A stretch of DNA of 64,000 nucleotides from Lepeophtheirus salmonis (GCF_016086655.4 NC_052135.2:10692363-10756362); one strand, 5' to 3'. Positions 23,469-36,609 are shown, numbered from the stretch's first letter. The notes: generated by a model from the letters alone, not told the origin. Numbers and translations: made by a program.

Positions 23469-25419
23469 TCTTCGTATATATTTACAGCTGATTTAAGGAG
23501 GCGTCATGCCAAAGCTGTGCTCTTATAAAAACTGATTTAGGCTCATACATACAATGAAAGGTTAAGTCGAACAATGACTATGATAACAGGGTCAGGAGAC
23601 TTTAAAATAACACCTGCTCTTTTATCAAAGTGGTGCTCAAGTTCCATTAGACCTAGGTCTCCAAAACTTGTCTTTTCATGGAAAAAGACAAAGCAAATAT
23701 CAAGAAATAGTCTCGTTTTATTGTACGTGTCTACTTTTTTCAGGTCTCTGATGCAATATGACATATTCATCAAATTTAATCAACTGATATAAAACTGCAT
23801 AGTTGACATATTTACCTCCATAGAAACCATTAATAAAAGCTCCTGGTTATAATAGAGTGAAAAAAACTCTTTTTATTCAGTAAGTAAAGTATATTTCAAC
23901 AAATTTTGTTAATAGTAATGTGTTGCACTTGTATATATTTCGCACTAATGAAATTACCTAGCTTGAAAAGGAGAATTAGTAAAGCAAGTTGGGCATAAAG
24001 GCATAGTTGTATTTATATATTATCTCACAGATAACATTAAAGAAATGTTATAAAAATGATCATACGTCTAAAGCTTATCGATTAAATTATATTTATGAAT
24101 TCTTTTTTTTTTTTTTTTTTTTTACTAAGAAGAATAAAATCAGGATAATGAAATTTACTCTTCAAAACGAAGGGGAAAAAAAAACACATGTCAAGAAAAT
24201 ACTTTTATTTAATGAAATAGAGCAATTATGGAATTATTTTAATTAATATTTAAGTAATAATAAGATTATTATCAAAGTACAAGGATTAGTTCTTCCATTT
24301 TTTGTTAAAAAAAAGGATTACTTTCATATATTTTTAGAAGAAGTATAATTGCAAATACCGATTTTACACATGATGCAATCCACGTAAGACGAAGGGATTT
24401 TAAAAATACAGTAAATTGATTAATTTACAACTTTTGATCAGGAATGACCCTTTTGCATCGTTATTGTTTTTGAGTGTGTGAGTTAATTGCTTATATTTTT
24501 AATGGGTGGTTTATTTATTCATATATCCAAAAAGTCATAATGAATATTCAAGTACATTATATGGTACATATAGATACGTAACTCACCAAAAAAAAGACTC
24601 AAAAGGTATTTTTTTAGTATTATTTGGGTGTGTTGTTAATATGATGCATAATTTTCAGATAAAATAATCGAATAAAATTCTAATTTTTGCATATTTTTTC
24701 GCGGAATTTGTAATTTTTTCTTGGAAGATTTTTGAAAAAATCCAATGGTTTATTTTAATTTTAAACATATGTATAGGTATGTTTGTAAATCGTAAGCAAG
24801 ACATCAAAAATTACAATGGGAAGAAAAAGTTGCATAAAACAGATAATGACGGCATCAGTGGTATCATAAAAAGAGATGTCATGGGTTGGAAAAAGATAAA
24901 TCCACGACCATGTGCATTTTCGTTAGCATTTCGGGCATGTTAGAAAAAAAGAAACCGAAAATCAACCATAACAGTTTGAAGCATGTTTTGTATAAGAGCA
25001 GAAAGAGTAGATTAGCTGTCGGTTGCATTATCTCAATATAGCTTTAACAGCTATATTGATATAATGCAACAGTTAAACTGAAGTAATTGAAAAACGACTA
25101 TTTAATGCTTGAAACTTCAGAGAATACTCATTTCGAAATGCCTACCCCACCCCCTCCCAATTCTTTATTCATAAAATGCTATTCCTCAGACAAGAAAGTA
25201 TACAAATTAATAATTGATAATTATGAACAAGGTCAATAAAATAAAATCAACATATACGCATAATTTTTTGGTAGGGCATTCAAAAGTATTTAATTATTAA
25301 CACCAGTATTTACATCTATAAATCAAAGTATATGGTTTGCATGTGTTAATTTAATTAAGCCAATGCCAACTCACTTTTATATATATGTATGTACAACACT
25401 GTAATTATCCGTGTGCAGA
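23469..25419. other. Gene-free stretch with a 22-bp hairpin
   Basis: I see no gene here. A near-perfect hairpin lies at 25021-25070: GTTGCATTAT and CAATATAGCT pair with AGCTATATTG and ATAATGCAAC across a five-base loop. Confidence 0.5.
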
Positions 25420-26002
25420 CACTTGCCGAAAGTCCTTTTGTCGAAAAGACACTTTGCCAAATAACCACTTTGCTGAACGGGTACATTGCCGAACAAACAG
25501 TTACCGAATGATCACTTTGCCGAATAAAATAATAATATATTGATAACTATTTATGGTCCAATACTAAAACAAATAATAAGTATTTGTAGATTGTACAATG
25601 AATATCAATCAACACTCATTGAGTCATTGATTAATCCACACTCAACTCCATCTCTTATCCGTCTAATTCATTTATTTATTGGGTGGTTATCAGGATTTTT
25701 GATCTTATGGTTTTAATTGCAGTTCGATCCAACTTTTGAAGCATCCTCATAATTAAATGAATCAATGAATTATTAATTGATGAACTCTTAGTTATGAAAA
25801 TTTGCAACAAATAATCAAGCATTTTATCCTTAAATTTTGGACTAACATGAATAGGAATCATAGTTACCTAGTATTGGAGCATGAATCATCCTCAAATATA
25901 TTAATTATTTTATTCGGCATAGTGTTCCTTCGGAAAACTGTCCTTTTGGCGAAGTATACGTTAGGAAAAATGGCTATCGTCAATAAGACTTTCGGCAATG
26001 TG
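25420..26002. mobile_element. Foldback MITE with TTGCCGAA sub-repeats
   Basis: The outer arms (25420-25535 and 25898-26002) are imperfect inverted repeats of over 100 bp. Each contains several copies of TTGCCGAA/TTCGGCAA-like words at 11-25 bp spacing. The centre has no frame of note. Target duplications are not clear. Confidence 0.55.
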
Positions 26003-26909
26003 TTCTAGAACCATATTTATCATATCACAATCCCTTCACCTTTACACTCCCCCCTCCAACCCCCTTCTAGCAATTGTGGATGAGAATAAGAGAGATCAAT
26101 ATTCCGCCATATTCAAGGATATAGAAGATTGATGAGTCCAATAAAAACCCGTGATTACACTTGGATGTTTTTTCCTCTTGAATGAAGATAATCGCTTACG
26201 AAGATAAAAAACACTGTTCAGATTGCCAAGAATAACAACAAAACCTCGTACGCTAAATAATGCTCAGGATTTACCACTGAATCTTTAGGTATTCCTTGTA
26301 TTTTTCTTAAATGGGATTTATAAATAAAAAATTAGAAGGACAAAAGTGATTCTACTCCGTTACCATGATTTATCAAAAACCCATTTGCCAACAGGGAGAC
26401 TTGGCAATCGTCTCATACTCATACAATAATTTATTTAGTTCATTTAATAAGAATCGAAGGCGTTTTTTAATGAAGTAATTACATTAAATATGTAGATAAA
26501 ACCTTTTAAATTTTTTTTTATCTTATCATAAAACTATATATTTTATGTGAACTTCTACACAAATATAATAAGTGTTTGTAAGTCCCTCAAAACTAGGGAT
26601 GTTTCGTTTCCAAAATTTTGACGTCCTGTCCGGTCCCGTTCTTAATGTTACGGATGGTTTTGTGTCAATCCTTATTAAAACTGAAGACTGCAGTCTTCTC
26701 CGATTCAGTCGTGGTACAGTTCAATTCAGTCATGTATATTAGTTCTAACTCACTTAATAAGTTCAATCCTATATGACGCCAATCAACTATGTTTATTCTA
26801 TATTTAATCAGTTGTAGTACAGACAGACTTAAGGATAAACGGTCGTAAGAGCCGGTCCTAAGACTGGGCTAGACTAGACTAAATAAATAAGGAGTTACAA
26901 AACACTGGT
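26003..26909. other. Gene-free stretch
   Basis: Near 26598 the word TAGGGATGTTTCGTTTCC looks like a hAT left end, but I found no partner. Confidence 0.35.
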
Positions 26910-27594
26910 AAGGGGCTTCCCCAGGGACTGGGCTGTAAACTCCCTCCCCCCCCAAAAAAAAAAAAAATATTTTGAAAGTTAAACTTATTACAAGAAAATT
27001 TATAATTTGATTTTTTTTCCCAAAAAATTTAATATTTGAAATTTTTTTTCAAATAAATTGAATTTAATTTTTGATATTTTTCCCCAAAAAATTAATTTTT
27101 TAAGTGTGGCTATGGATTTTTGAAATTTTTTTCCAAACATTTTAATATTTTAAATTTTTTTCAAAAAAAATTACTTTATTGTGAATAGAAATGGGATATT
27201 GAATTTTTTTTTCAAAAAAATTAAACATTTTAAAATAGTGTAAATAAAAACTTAATTTTCTTACAAAAAAAGTTAAAAAATATATTTTTTCGAAAAAAAA
27301 TATGAGAAATTAAATTTTATTAATTATTATAATTTTTTTTTTTAATTGCAAAAATCCGCTGTTTTTCACAAAAATGTTCAAATTGAAACATTATATATGA
27401 TTATATATCCATATTTATTCACAAAAAATTATACTTTTGAACAAAATATCAAACATAAAATTTTTGAATAAAAAGTTTCTTAGATCGAGTGCTATTCATA
27501 AAAAAATTAATGTTGTTAGATATAAATTTCAAATATTAAATGTTCTTGTAAAAAACAAAAATTCCATCCAGCCCACCCCTAGTGGACGCCCCTG
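26910..27594. repeat. CAGGGGCG-family copy
   Basis: It starts AAGGGGCTTCCCCAGGG and ends CAGCCCACCCCTAGTGGACG then CCCCTG. Both halves contain family units; the second half is antisense to the first, so the copy is foldback-like. Confidence 0.5.
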
Positions 27595-28669
27595 GGCAAC
27601 ATTATATTTTAATTTAGATGTTGTTTTTTAGCTTCAAATACAGCAGCCTATTTGTACATATTTTGACCCAAAAAAATCAACGTTATTGGCCTCATAGACA
27701 AGGTGAGAAAACCCATTTTATGCAACTGCATCCCTTTTTTATCCTTGATACAATATTATCTAAAATTCAGCTTCAATACACAATACAAAAACTTAATCTG
27801 GTGCAATAAAGGTCTTAAAAGAGAAACATCTACACAATACTCTTGATTATCCCTGCAGAATATATCAGGAGAATGATTTCATTATTGCAACATTTAAGAC
27901 TCTCTCCATTTTTACATACATCACTAGAATTACATTTCTTAGGTGTGTTGGAATTTCAAATAAGACAATAAATACTGTGCGCATCTCTTACAAAATTATT
28001 TACTTGCATTTTACATCTAAAAATACTCCAGGAAAAGTTTGGAGTTTGCGATAAGTAATATTGTATCGAAAGTTTTAAAAAGATGGGCTTGCTAACCTTG
28101 ATTATGAGGTCAATAATATTTTTGACACAATATGTCTAGATAGGCTATTTGAAACGTAAAAAAAAATAAAAAATCAAAAACTTAAATCTACAGATCTATA
28201 ATATGACCCTCTATACAGCCCACTCATACTTTAACTTCACCTGTTAATACTTGTGGTCCGTCAAGATAAAAACAATTGCGAAAAAAATCACGAAAAGAAG
28301 AAAATCCAAATTTATCTTTTTACTTTAAATATATATATATATTTCAAAGATAAACTTGAGTCAATTTTCTAGGATAGGTTAAGATACCTAATAATTTTAT
28401 TTATAGTTTATAACTTCTCTTTTTTTATGGACTTTCAAATATATAAAATCTATCAATTTCTTATTATTTTATTCAGACGATCAATTTTGACTACATTGAA
28501 TGCAATTTGGGGCACACCCAAAGGTTTAAAAAGAGTACTTTGTTAATAGAAATGGACAATAATTTTTTGAAACATACACTCAATTTTGAAAATAAATCAT
28601 TATGGGTTACTTTTGTGTAGGAAATATGAATGATTGTTTTACGACTAACTAAAAATGTATGAATTTTAG
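27595..28669. other. Gene-free stretch
   Basis: No supported gene or element end is present. Confidence 0.45.
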
Positions 28670-29262
28670 GATTTTTACATTGTTGCGAACGAAATTTCAT
28701 GTGCTGATGCGTTGAAAACGTTAGAAAAAGCTTTTGGTGAATCATTTTTATCAAAAACCCGTGCATACGAGTCGTATAAAGCGTTCAAGGAGGGCAGTGA
28801 AGTCAAAATACTCATTGTTTTCTTGATACCTGCGATCTGGTGCATGATAAATTCGTTCCAAAGGGACAAATGGCCAATAAGGAGCACTATTTGGGCGTAA
28901 TAAGGCGTTTACGAGAGAAAATCTGTCAAAAACGGCCAAAATTACGAAAGAACAACTCGTAACACACCATCATAAAGAGGCACGATTGTGAGCGAATCAA
29001 ATGCCAAACACGCAATAAATACCATCGATCAAGCACCGTATTCCATTGATTTAGCTCCGTGTATTTTTTTTTTGGTTCCCAAACTGAAAGTGCAACTCCG
29101 TGGAACCCATTTTGAGTCTATTGAATCCATAATACAAAATTCGTGGAAGGAGCTAAAGGCCATGCAAAAAAGTGCCAATAAAAATTGTTTCTAGTTCTGG
29201 AAAAAACGTTAGCAATATGTGTATTGCATCAAATGGAGATTTCTTTGAAGACTACTAAATAA
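28670..29262 (+). pseudogene. Mariner transposase, internally deleted
   Basis: The first part (28670-28805) gives the N-terminal HTH: ALKTLEKAFGESFLSKTRAY then ESYKAFKEG. It then jumps directly to the catalytic core remnant, where frames alternate through HDKFVPKGQMANKEHYLGVI and RRLREKICQKRPKL. A later part (28988-29194) reads DLAPCIFFLVPKLKVQLRGT followed by the C-terminal HFESIES region. The YSxDLAP block next to a lost second D/DDE residue is diagnostic of mariner. Roughly 170 residues between HTH and core are missing, with at least three frameshifts. Terminal repeats are not clear. Confidence 0.7.
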
Positions 29263-29306
29263 ATTTTCATAATTAATTGTGAAATTTTTGTTTTATTTAA
29301 CAATTC

Positions 29307-30259
29307 TTGGTACTTTTTTTTGACAAAATGTATATCACTACTTTAGTAAAAAATGTCCTATTTCGTCACATTTCAAAAATGAGTGATTACTTCTGTGTCC
29401 ATGATGCACTTAACCTGAAAAAGTTTGGGATTTTTTTCAATATTTTCATTATTGTGGTTTTTGTCAATTTAAGAATGTCCTATCTGCCAATTATTTTATA
29501 TACTAATTATTACATAAATTTGAACGAACAACAATTTTGAAATCTCCAGATAGTGCCAATACTACATTAGCGTTAATTTTTATTATATCGTCACTAAAAA
29601 TATACTAATTAATGTGTATAGATAAATGAAACTTTTCTGGATGTGAGATATATACCCTCGAGTCTTTAGCAATGATTAGGGATTCTTATTATGATGACAG
29701 ATCTCTTTAGACAGAATATAGAAACGTTCTGGAAGCATTATCTTCCAGTAGACAGTATTATTATGCTAAAACATTAATAGAGTATTACCCTTGTACATTT
29801 TTATTCTAATCTATATGTCGATGACAAATATATCAAAAAAATCAAAGATGTTGCAACACACCTCATAATTGTGGAGATGTGGGAAGATGAGATGATGATG
29901 TTGATTTTATGATAGATTGTAGTTAAAAGCTCTCATTGATTGAGTGAAGGATTCTGATTAAATAAATAAATATTTTATTTTATTTCGTTAATATATGCAC
30001 CACTAAAAGTCTTATCAAATAACACTTAAATATTTACATATCTGGTGAGCCTTTAATATTTCCATTTTAATTTTTGTTATTTGCAGTTTAAATTATTACA
30101 ATCTATGCACGTTGTAACAGGTGACTTAATATATCCCCAGCCAGAGGAAATTTATAACAACATTGTCGACAAAACCAAGTACTTTCTAGTTAGTGCTAAC
30201 CTTCAAATAGTACGTTTCAAAATTTCAGTGTATCCTGAGAGTTGATTTAGAGGTTAAGA
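29307..30259. other. Gene-free stretch
   Basis: I see nothing supportable in this A/T-rich DNA. Confidence 0.4.
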
Positions 30260-30640
30260 TTGTTTTGCTAACCCCAGTTTCATAAATGAACTTTCCCAAC
30301 TGCTTTGCACAATCTTCTTTATTCAGGCGTAGTGTGTTGGATCCAAATTTCATCAATGATCAGATAACAACGACCTAAATCCTTTTTATCTAGATGAACA
30401 GCTCCAAAAAGCGCATTGAATTGTCGATACCGTGTTGTTTCAGACGCGATGTGAGCAAATGTGGATACACATAGAGATATCAAATTTTGTATCCCCAAAT
30501 TTTCATGTAAAATTGTAAAGAGACTATTTTCTGATACTTTTTATGTGTCAGCTATTCCCTAAAACTTCATTTTACGGGTTTAAAACAATTTTGTGGGCAT
30601 GTTTTATGTTTTCCAAAACAACTACTGATTTTGGTCTACA
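30260..30640 (-). pseudogene. Mariner transposase fossil (middle part)
   Basis: The minus strand, read across frames, gives PKSVVVLENIKHAHKIVLN, then RKMKF, GIADT and KVSENSLFTILHENLGIQN, with stops in place of two residues. It continues to NALFGAVHLDKKDLGRCYLI and IDEIWIQHTTPE. The last motif corresponds to the first catalytic-D block (DETWIHHYTPE) of mariner. The fragment lacks both the N-terminal HTH and the second catalytic block. It has many substitutions and stops, so it is old. No TIRs were seen. Confidence 0.65.
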
Positions 30641-30727
30641 CAGAACGCAATGAAATTTTCACAAGTACAATTTGAAGCTTAGTGCTAAATGGAAATTACG
30701 TGGGTTCGACAACAAGGTTTCCATATA

Positions 30728-31160
30728 CAGGGACGCCTGTCTGTTTATATATTGAGAGGGGACCCCTCTCAAAAGGCTTGTTTTTTAAATTTTTTTAAAC
30801 TTAAATAAGTATGAAAAATTAAAAATCTTTGAACGAAAACTTTTAAATGTAATCAAATATAAATTTTTTGGTAAAAAAATATAAAAATCTATTGTTATTC
30901 ACAAAAAAAAAAGATTTCATATATTAAATTTTTTGAAAAAAAAATTAAAAATCCAAAGCTCTTCACAAAAAATTATTTGGAAAAAAATTTCAACGATCCA
31001 CAAAAATAATTATATTTTTTAGAAAAAAATTTCAAAAGTTAAATTTCAAATATTAAATTTTTTGGAAAAAAAAATTTATAGCTCACAGCTATGCAGAAAA
31101 AATGAAATATTTAGAAAATAATTTTCAAAAATCTACAGGTATTCACAAAAAAAAAGTCCA
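30728..31160. repeat. CAGGGGCG-family copy
   Basis: The left end CAGGGACGCCTGTCTG and an antisense unit interior (CTATTGTTATTCACAAAAAA) are visible. The right end is lost. Confidence 0.45.
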
Positions 31161-31844
31161 TATGAAGTAATAAAATGTATTCGCCAAATCATTTCCAAGA
31201 AGGGAAAATGAGTCAATTTTACTCATATAAGAAATTTCTCTTTATTAATCCATATTAATATAGAAGTACTACAATCTGCATCTCTCTATCCCAAAGGAGT
31301 CAACTGAGTAGATGTTTATTCATTAGATCAAGGCAGGAGTGTAGATTAAAGATTGGGTGGTATTATATCAATCGTTTATATGTTCATAAAAATACGTAAA
31401 CATCATACAAAGCTAAAAGATTAAAAATCCCTCGATAAGATTTATATAAATAATAACTTTATAAAGATTTTCTTTTCCTTCAAGAAACTATCACACAATC
31501 GAAAATATTTAATGTTGTTTTGAAAACAGTGATTGAAATAGCAATACAGAATGATAAATATATTTCTTTTTGATTGACAATAGGTGAAAATACATAGATT
31601 TTTTTCTGTTGATAAGGAATGATCAATTAGAATATAATTGAATTCCCAATAAAGTTTTGTAAAAAGAATATATATATTTATATTTTATAAATATTATGAA
31701 ACTCACTTTTAATATTGACGAAATTTCCTTTTATTTTTAACTTATTCTATGAAGTTTTGTTTAAATTCTTATAGAAATACTAAACATGCACATTGTTCCA
31801 AACGTATAAAATGGATAGAAATATCCAGATCCCGGGATCCCGTT

Positions 31845-32530
31845 TCATGGGATTTACACTGATGAGAAATTCCCTCCCCCACAACTTAAGAAATTTTAGC
31901 TTTTACTATAATTTTTTTATTCATTCGGGCAAACTAAGCAGCCCAGCAAAAAGTTTAATATTTGAATTTTTTTTTCCAAAATATGTAATTTTCAGTCAAT
32001 AATTGTAGATTTTTGAATTTTTTTTCCAAAAAATTTAATATTTGAAATTTTAATTTTTAAATTTTTTCACAAAAAATTTGATTTTTGTGAAGAGTTGTAG
32101 ATTTTTGAATTTTTTTTCAAATTAATTTTAAATATAATTGTTGAAATATTTAAAAAAAAAATTAATATTTGAATTTTGTTTCAAAAAATTTAACTTTTTC
32201 GTGAATAACTGTAAATATTTAAATTTTTTTACAAAAAATTTATTCATGAAATTTAATTTTTGAAGTTTTTTTCAAAAAAATTTATACAAAATTAAATTTT
32301 CTGGGAGTTCATCTGTAGCTATGATTTTTTTTACAAAAATATTCAAGTTTTCGAAACAAATTCAAAAAAATTGAATTTTCTGAGAGTTGATATGGAGTTT
32401 TAAATTATTTTTTTCCAAAAAGAAAATTAATTTTTCAAATTTTTTTCCGCAAAATTTTTTATTTTTTAATAGGTATTGATTTTTAAAAAATCAAAATAAT
32501 TTCATTTTTTCAAAAAAATTCCTAAAACCA
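31845..32530. repeat. CAGGGGCG-family interior
   Basis: CCCTCCCCCACAACTTAAG and TTTTAGCTTTTACTATAA mark the family's 5' part, followed by a long array of units. The closing GC-rich end is decayed. Confidence 0.45.
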
Positions 32531-32968
32531 AGTAAGACGAACATAAATATATATTTTTTTAAAGATATAAAGAAATACTAAAATTTTACTTAATTTACTA
32601 ACTCATATTTCCCGGGATATCTTAATTTAAAAATGTTTTCCCGGGAAACGAGAAACCTTACTTATGGAAAAACATATATACAAAATATATATTGAAGTGA
32701 AAAACTTTTTTTATACATACGGATAAATTAATATCTTACTTAAGGATATAAGAAAGACACATATTGACACTTTTTATATAATATATATTTATTTTATTTT
32801 TTGTTGTAAAAGTTGTCTGTTCATGACATCTCATGCATTTAACTCTTTCATTGTTAAAAAAAGAATGAAAAAAAATATTATATTTTTTGAACACATCAAT
32901 AAAATTTTAAATATCAATGTTATTGCATACTTATTTAAATGTATATATGTATCAAAGGGTTAATCAAT

Positions 32969-33380
32969 CGGGGGCATCCGCAGGGGTTGGGCTGGGAGAA
33001 AGGGGGCTGTAGCTCCCCATCAATTAAGGATTTTTTGATATTTACCAGAAAATTTAATATTTGAAATTTTAGTTCAAAAGATTAATATGAAATTTCATTT
33101 AATTCTTCATTTTTTTTTTTTCAAAAAATTTAATTTTTTAAATTTTTTTCCAAAAAATTTTATTTTCTCCAAATTTCTATGGATTTTTGAAATTTTTATA
33201 CAAAAAAACTTCATATTTGAAATTTCTGTCCAAAGAATTTGGACTTTCTCAATTTTTTTTTTCTGAAAAGGTTTTATTTAAGGATTTTTTTTTTTGAAAA
33301 AAAAATTCAAAAAGCAAGCTCCCGCCTCAAAAAAAAAAAAAATATATATATATATATACATAACCTTGTGGACACCCCTG
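32969..33380. mobile_element. CAGGGGCG-family copy with exact 5-bp target duplication
   Basis: It begins CGGGGGCATCCGCAGGGG, then TTGGGCTGGGAGAAAGGGGG. It ends ACCTTGTGGACACCCCTG. TCAAT flanks it on both sides (32964-32968, 33381-33385). This is the best-defined copy of the family. The right part has CAAGCTCCCGCCTC, an ATATATATATATAT tract and CATAACCTTGTGG. There is no transposase frame. Confidence 0.65.
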
Positions 33381-33819
33381 TCAATGAACCTTATAAAGTT
33401 TTTTATTGTATCCGTAGGTTTGACCACATAGAGATTGTTTTATCTAAAGCTTTAAGATAAAGATTTGAACTACATTCGAATCAGGTGCATTTATTGTGTT
33501 TATTATTAATTTGACGATTTAAAAAAAAGTCCTGATGCCGTTTCTGATTCGGATTTTTCAAAAAAAAAAAAAACAAAGTAACGAAAAGTGTCTGTCAGCA
33601 TGAAGAGATACAACATGGGCAAAGATGCTAATCGGTTACATTTTTGAGCTTGCCTGTTTTTTTTGAGTTGGCAAACTGAAGAATTATTTGTTTTCCTAAC
33701 CTTCTATAATTATTATTTCATTCCGGAGGAGTGGATTTACTTTTCTACTGCTTACAAGCTTTCCTTGTAGGACTCAGAGTAGAATAGAAGATAGACACTG
33801 TTGTAATTCTTGTCAATAT

Positions 33820-34235
33820 CAGGGAGGTCAGCAGGAGAACATTATTATTATTTGGTTTTTGGAATTTTGTTTGAAAAAAAAAAAAAATCTAAAGCTATTC
33901 ACAAATAATTAAATTTTCCGAAAAAAATCACAAAAATTCATAACTATTCTGGAGAAATTAAATATTTTGGAAAAAAAATTCAAAAATTAAATTTCAAATA
34001 TAAATTTTTTTGAAAAAAAAATCAACAATCCATAGCTATTCATAGAATAATAATTTTTTGGGAAAAATTCGCAATATTAAATCCTCTAGTAAAACGAAAA
34101 ATTCCTTAATTATACCGATTTAAAGATTTTTTAGTATGTACGTGATATTTCAGTGTCCACTACATTGAGAACTGATCAAGGGTTTACTGATCAACAAAAC
34201 TTTTTCAATTTATATTTAATCCTGCAGACGCCTTT
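33820..34235. repeat. CAGGGGCG-family copy
   Basis: It runs from CAGGGAGGTCAGCAGGAG to CCTGCAGACGCCTTTG, with antisense units in between. The flanks do not show a clean duplication. Confidence 0.45.
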
Positions 34236-34334
34236 GATCAGTGGTCGTCTTTAAGATAACCAATATATTTTATTTACAAATATATACAGGAGGAGGGGAT
34301 CTCAAAATGAAACATTTCCAATCGGAGGAGGGTA

Positions 34335-34548
34335 TCAAATTTTGGCCAAACACAAACAAGGGGGGGGGGGATCAATAATTGTTCTTTTTCTGGGCGTCAC
34401 ATAAGTATGGCCTTGTGTAAAATCTTGAGCAATAATACCATATTGTACATGATAATTTTTGTATAAAGGTAATTTGCATCTGTATCTCTTCAATCTGACC
34501 ATATATTGATGGCAGCAACATCCAATTTCTGATTTATTTTCACATTTG
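34335..34548 (-). other. Cysteine-rich minus-strand frame, unassigned
   Basis: The minus strand reads PIPCKCENKSEIGCCCHQYM, then VRLKRYRCKLPLYKNYHVQY and ends TPRKRTI before a poly-G/C artefact. Six cysteines in about 30 residues and even residue use look protein-like. Its upstream part is cut by the CAGGGGCG-family element starting at 34549, so the start cannot be judged. It could be an exon of a secreted protein or a decayed element gene; I do not recognise it. Confidence 0.3.
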
Positions 34549-35088
34549 CAGGGGATGGGCTCGAAATACATATTTTATACATAATAATAATTAAGTAATT
34601 TTTGCTCTTTACTAGAAAACTTAATATTAGAAATTTAATTTATTTTTTCAAATATGTTTCCAAAAAAATTAATTTTCTGTGAATAACTGTGGATTTTTTG
34701 AAATTGTTCTACAAAAAATTTAATATTTTATTTTTTTTCACAAAAGGTTATACTTGAAAATTTTTGTTTGAATTTTTTTTTCCAAAAATAAATAAATTTT
34801 TTTCAAACAGCTGTGTATTTTTGAATATTTTTTTCACAAAATATGATTTTTTGAGAATAGCTATAATTTTTTTGAAAACCTGTGGATTTTTGACATTTTT
34901 ACTAAAAAAAATTTTTTATGAAAAGCATTAGAATTTTGAAATTTTTGCAGAAAAAACTTTACTTTTTGAGAATAGCTATGAATTTTTGAAATCCTTTTTC
35001 CAAAAAATTTAATTCTTCAAATTTGTTTCCATTAAATTCCAAAAACCAAGCCCCTCCCAAAAGTAATATAGTCCTGCGAACGCCCCTG
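34549..35088. mobile_element. CAGGGGCG-family copy
   Basis: It starts CAGGGGATGGGCTCG and ends AGTCCTGCGAACGCCCCTG. The flanks ATTTG (34544-34548) and GTTTG (35089-35093) agree at 4 of 5 positions. The interior is a long run of family units. Confidence 0.55.
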
Positions 35089-35748
35089 GTTTGATTGCTT
35101 CAATTATATCGCTATGACTCTCAACTGGACTACCCCTTGTATAAATGTTAGGATATGCAACTCAAGAACTTCTTTAAACTCAGAAGCACACATAAAGAAT
35201 CGAGATTGTATTCTATCAGTAGGAAATGACTTGTGACAATGTACTTAAAATGTCTTACTATTTTGTCATATAAAACATATTTTACATGAATGCATATAAT
35301 TTAAGATTTGAAACTCTTTATTGAAAAAAAAGAAGCTTATAGACTCACTTAGGGAAACTTGAATAAATAAAAACGCAACTTGATAAAGAAATTTTTTCTA
35401 AAAACGGATAACGACTAGATATAGAAAGAAAAATACGATAAATCAGCTATTTCATTACGGTTTGTTATAATTAAAAAAAGGATAAGAGAAAAGGTTTAAC
35501 CTTAAATATATCTTGAAAAATATATTTTTTGATATTTCAAATCAATTAAAATTTATGTTTCTAGAATCACATTAAACAAAAAAAAAAAAAAATGAGCTGT
35601 AAAAGTACATCATATAAATTTTATAAAGTACACAGAATATTTTCATAGGAAAGTACAAGATAGTTAAGGCTCAACATGTTGTGATCTCACTGACACAAAA
35701 ATTTACATTGTATTTTGTATTCAACTGTCGATACTTTTGTTTCTTATC
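35089..35748. other. Gene-free stretch
   Basis: No supported gene is present. Confidence 0.45.
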
Positions 35749-35756
35749 CCCTAATC

Positions 35757-36028
35757 TAGGGATGCCCAACCGGTGGCCCGCTTACAGCTTAAGTGCGGCC
35801 CACTAATCATTCTCACTAATTGTCACAATATCATCAAAACCCGTGGAACGCTCATAATACGCGCATACAAACATTGAAAAATATTTCCGAAATTTAAAAT
35901 AAATATTTATTTAATAGTTTTGTTTCATTGAATCATTTTTCATAAAATTTGATTTAATAGGCTTTTTGGTCCATTAAACTATTTCAAGTGGCAGTGCGGC
36001 CCATTATATTAAAAATTTGGACATCCTC
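35757..36028. mobile_element. hAT-type MITE, TAGGGATGCCCAA family
   Basis: The ends TAGGGATGCCCAACCGG and AATTTGGACATCCTC are inverted repeats. Subterminal GTGCGGCCCA words occur near both ends. The flanks CCCTAATC (35749-35756) and ACCTAATC (36029-36036) match at 7 of 8. It is 272 bp with no frame. Confidence 0.7.
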
Positions 36029-36609
36029 ACCTAATCATTGTTCTGAAAGTGGATTGGGCTAATTTGGATTAACCTATTGTTAGTTAAGCTGCAAACAGTT
36101 TTCAAAAATCATAAAATAATAGTTCTATATTTGGGAAAAATTAGCTAACTTATTTTGGCCATTTTTCTGTTTCTTTTCAGTGAAAGATTGTGATATACAA
36201 TTTAGGTAACAAATTGCTAAATGTCAAGAACCCATACGAAATTCTACATATTTTTCGACCTTCCATCATTCGGTCAGTCAATCAATTAATCAATCATTAT
36301 TGACATGTGAATGCTTTGAGTGATTAATACATATGATGGATTAATTATTAGAAATATGTTTATTTAAGCAAATTGATGTTAATTATATCAGGTTTTGTAT
36401 GAATAAATATTAAAGAATAGGCTCTGTTATTATGAATAAATCAATCTCTTGACAACTTACATATTATATAAATTAATGCATTACTATATTGGGATATGTA
36501 AATATGAGAAAAACTTTATTTAACAAACTAATGCTGTACATTTCCAATTGAATCAAGGAGGATTCAAGCACATCTCTCCACTTGCATATAGTAAAAGGAA
36601 TAAGTATTT

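Noticed and set aside
23543..23792. Overlapping plus- and minus-strand frames
   Set aside because: Neither shows a domain, splice signals or a start context. I could not choose between them, so neither is called.
25421..25530. Short regularly spaced TTGCCGAA words as a CRISPR-like array
   Set aside because: The words are inverted at the other arm, spacing is irregular, and the sequence context is eukaryotic.
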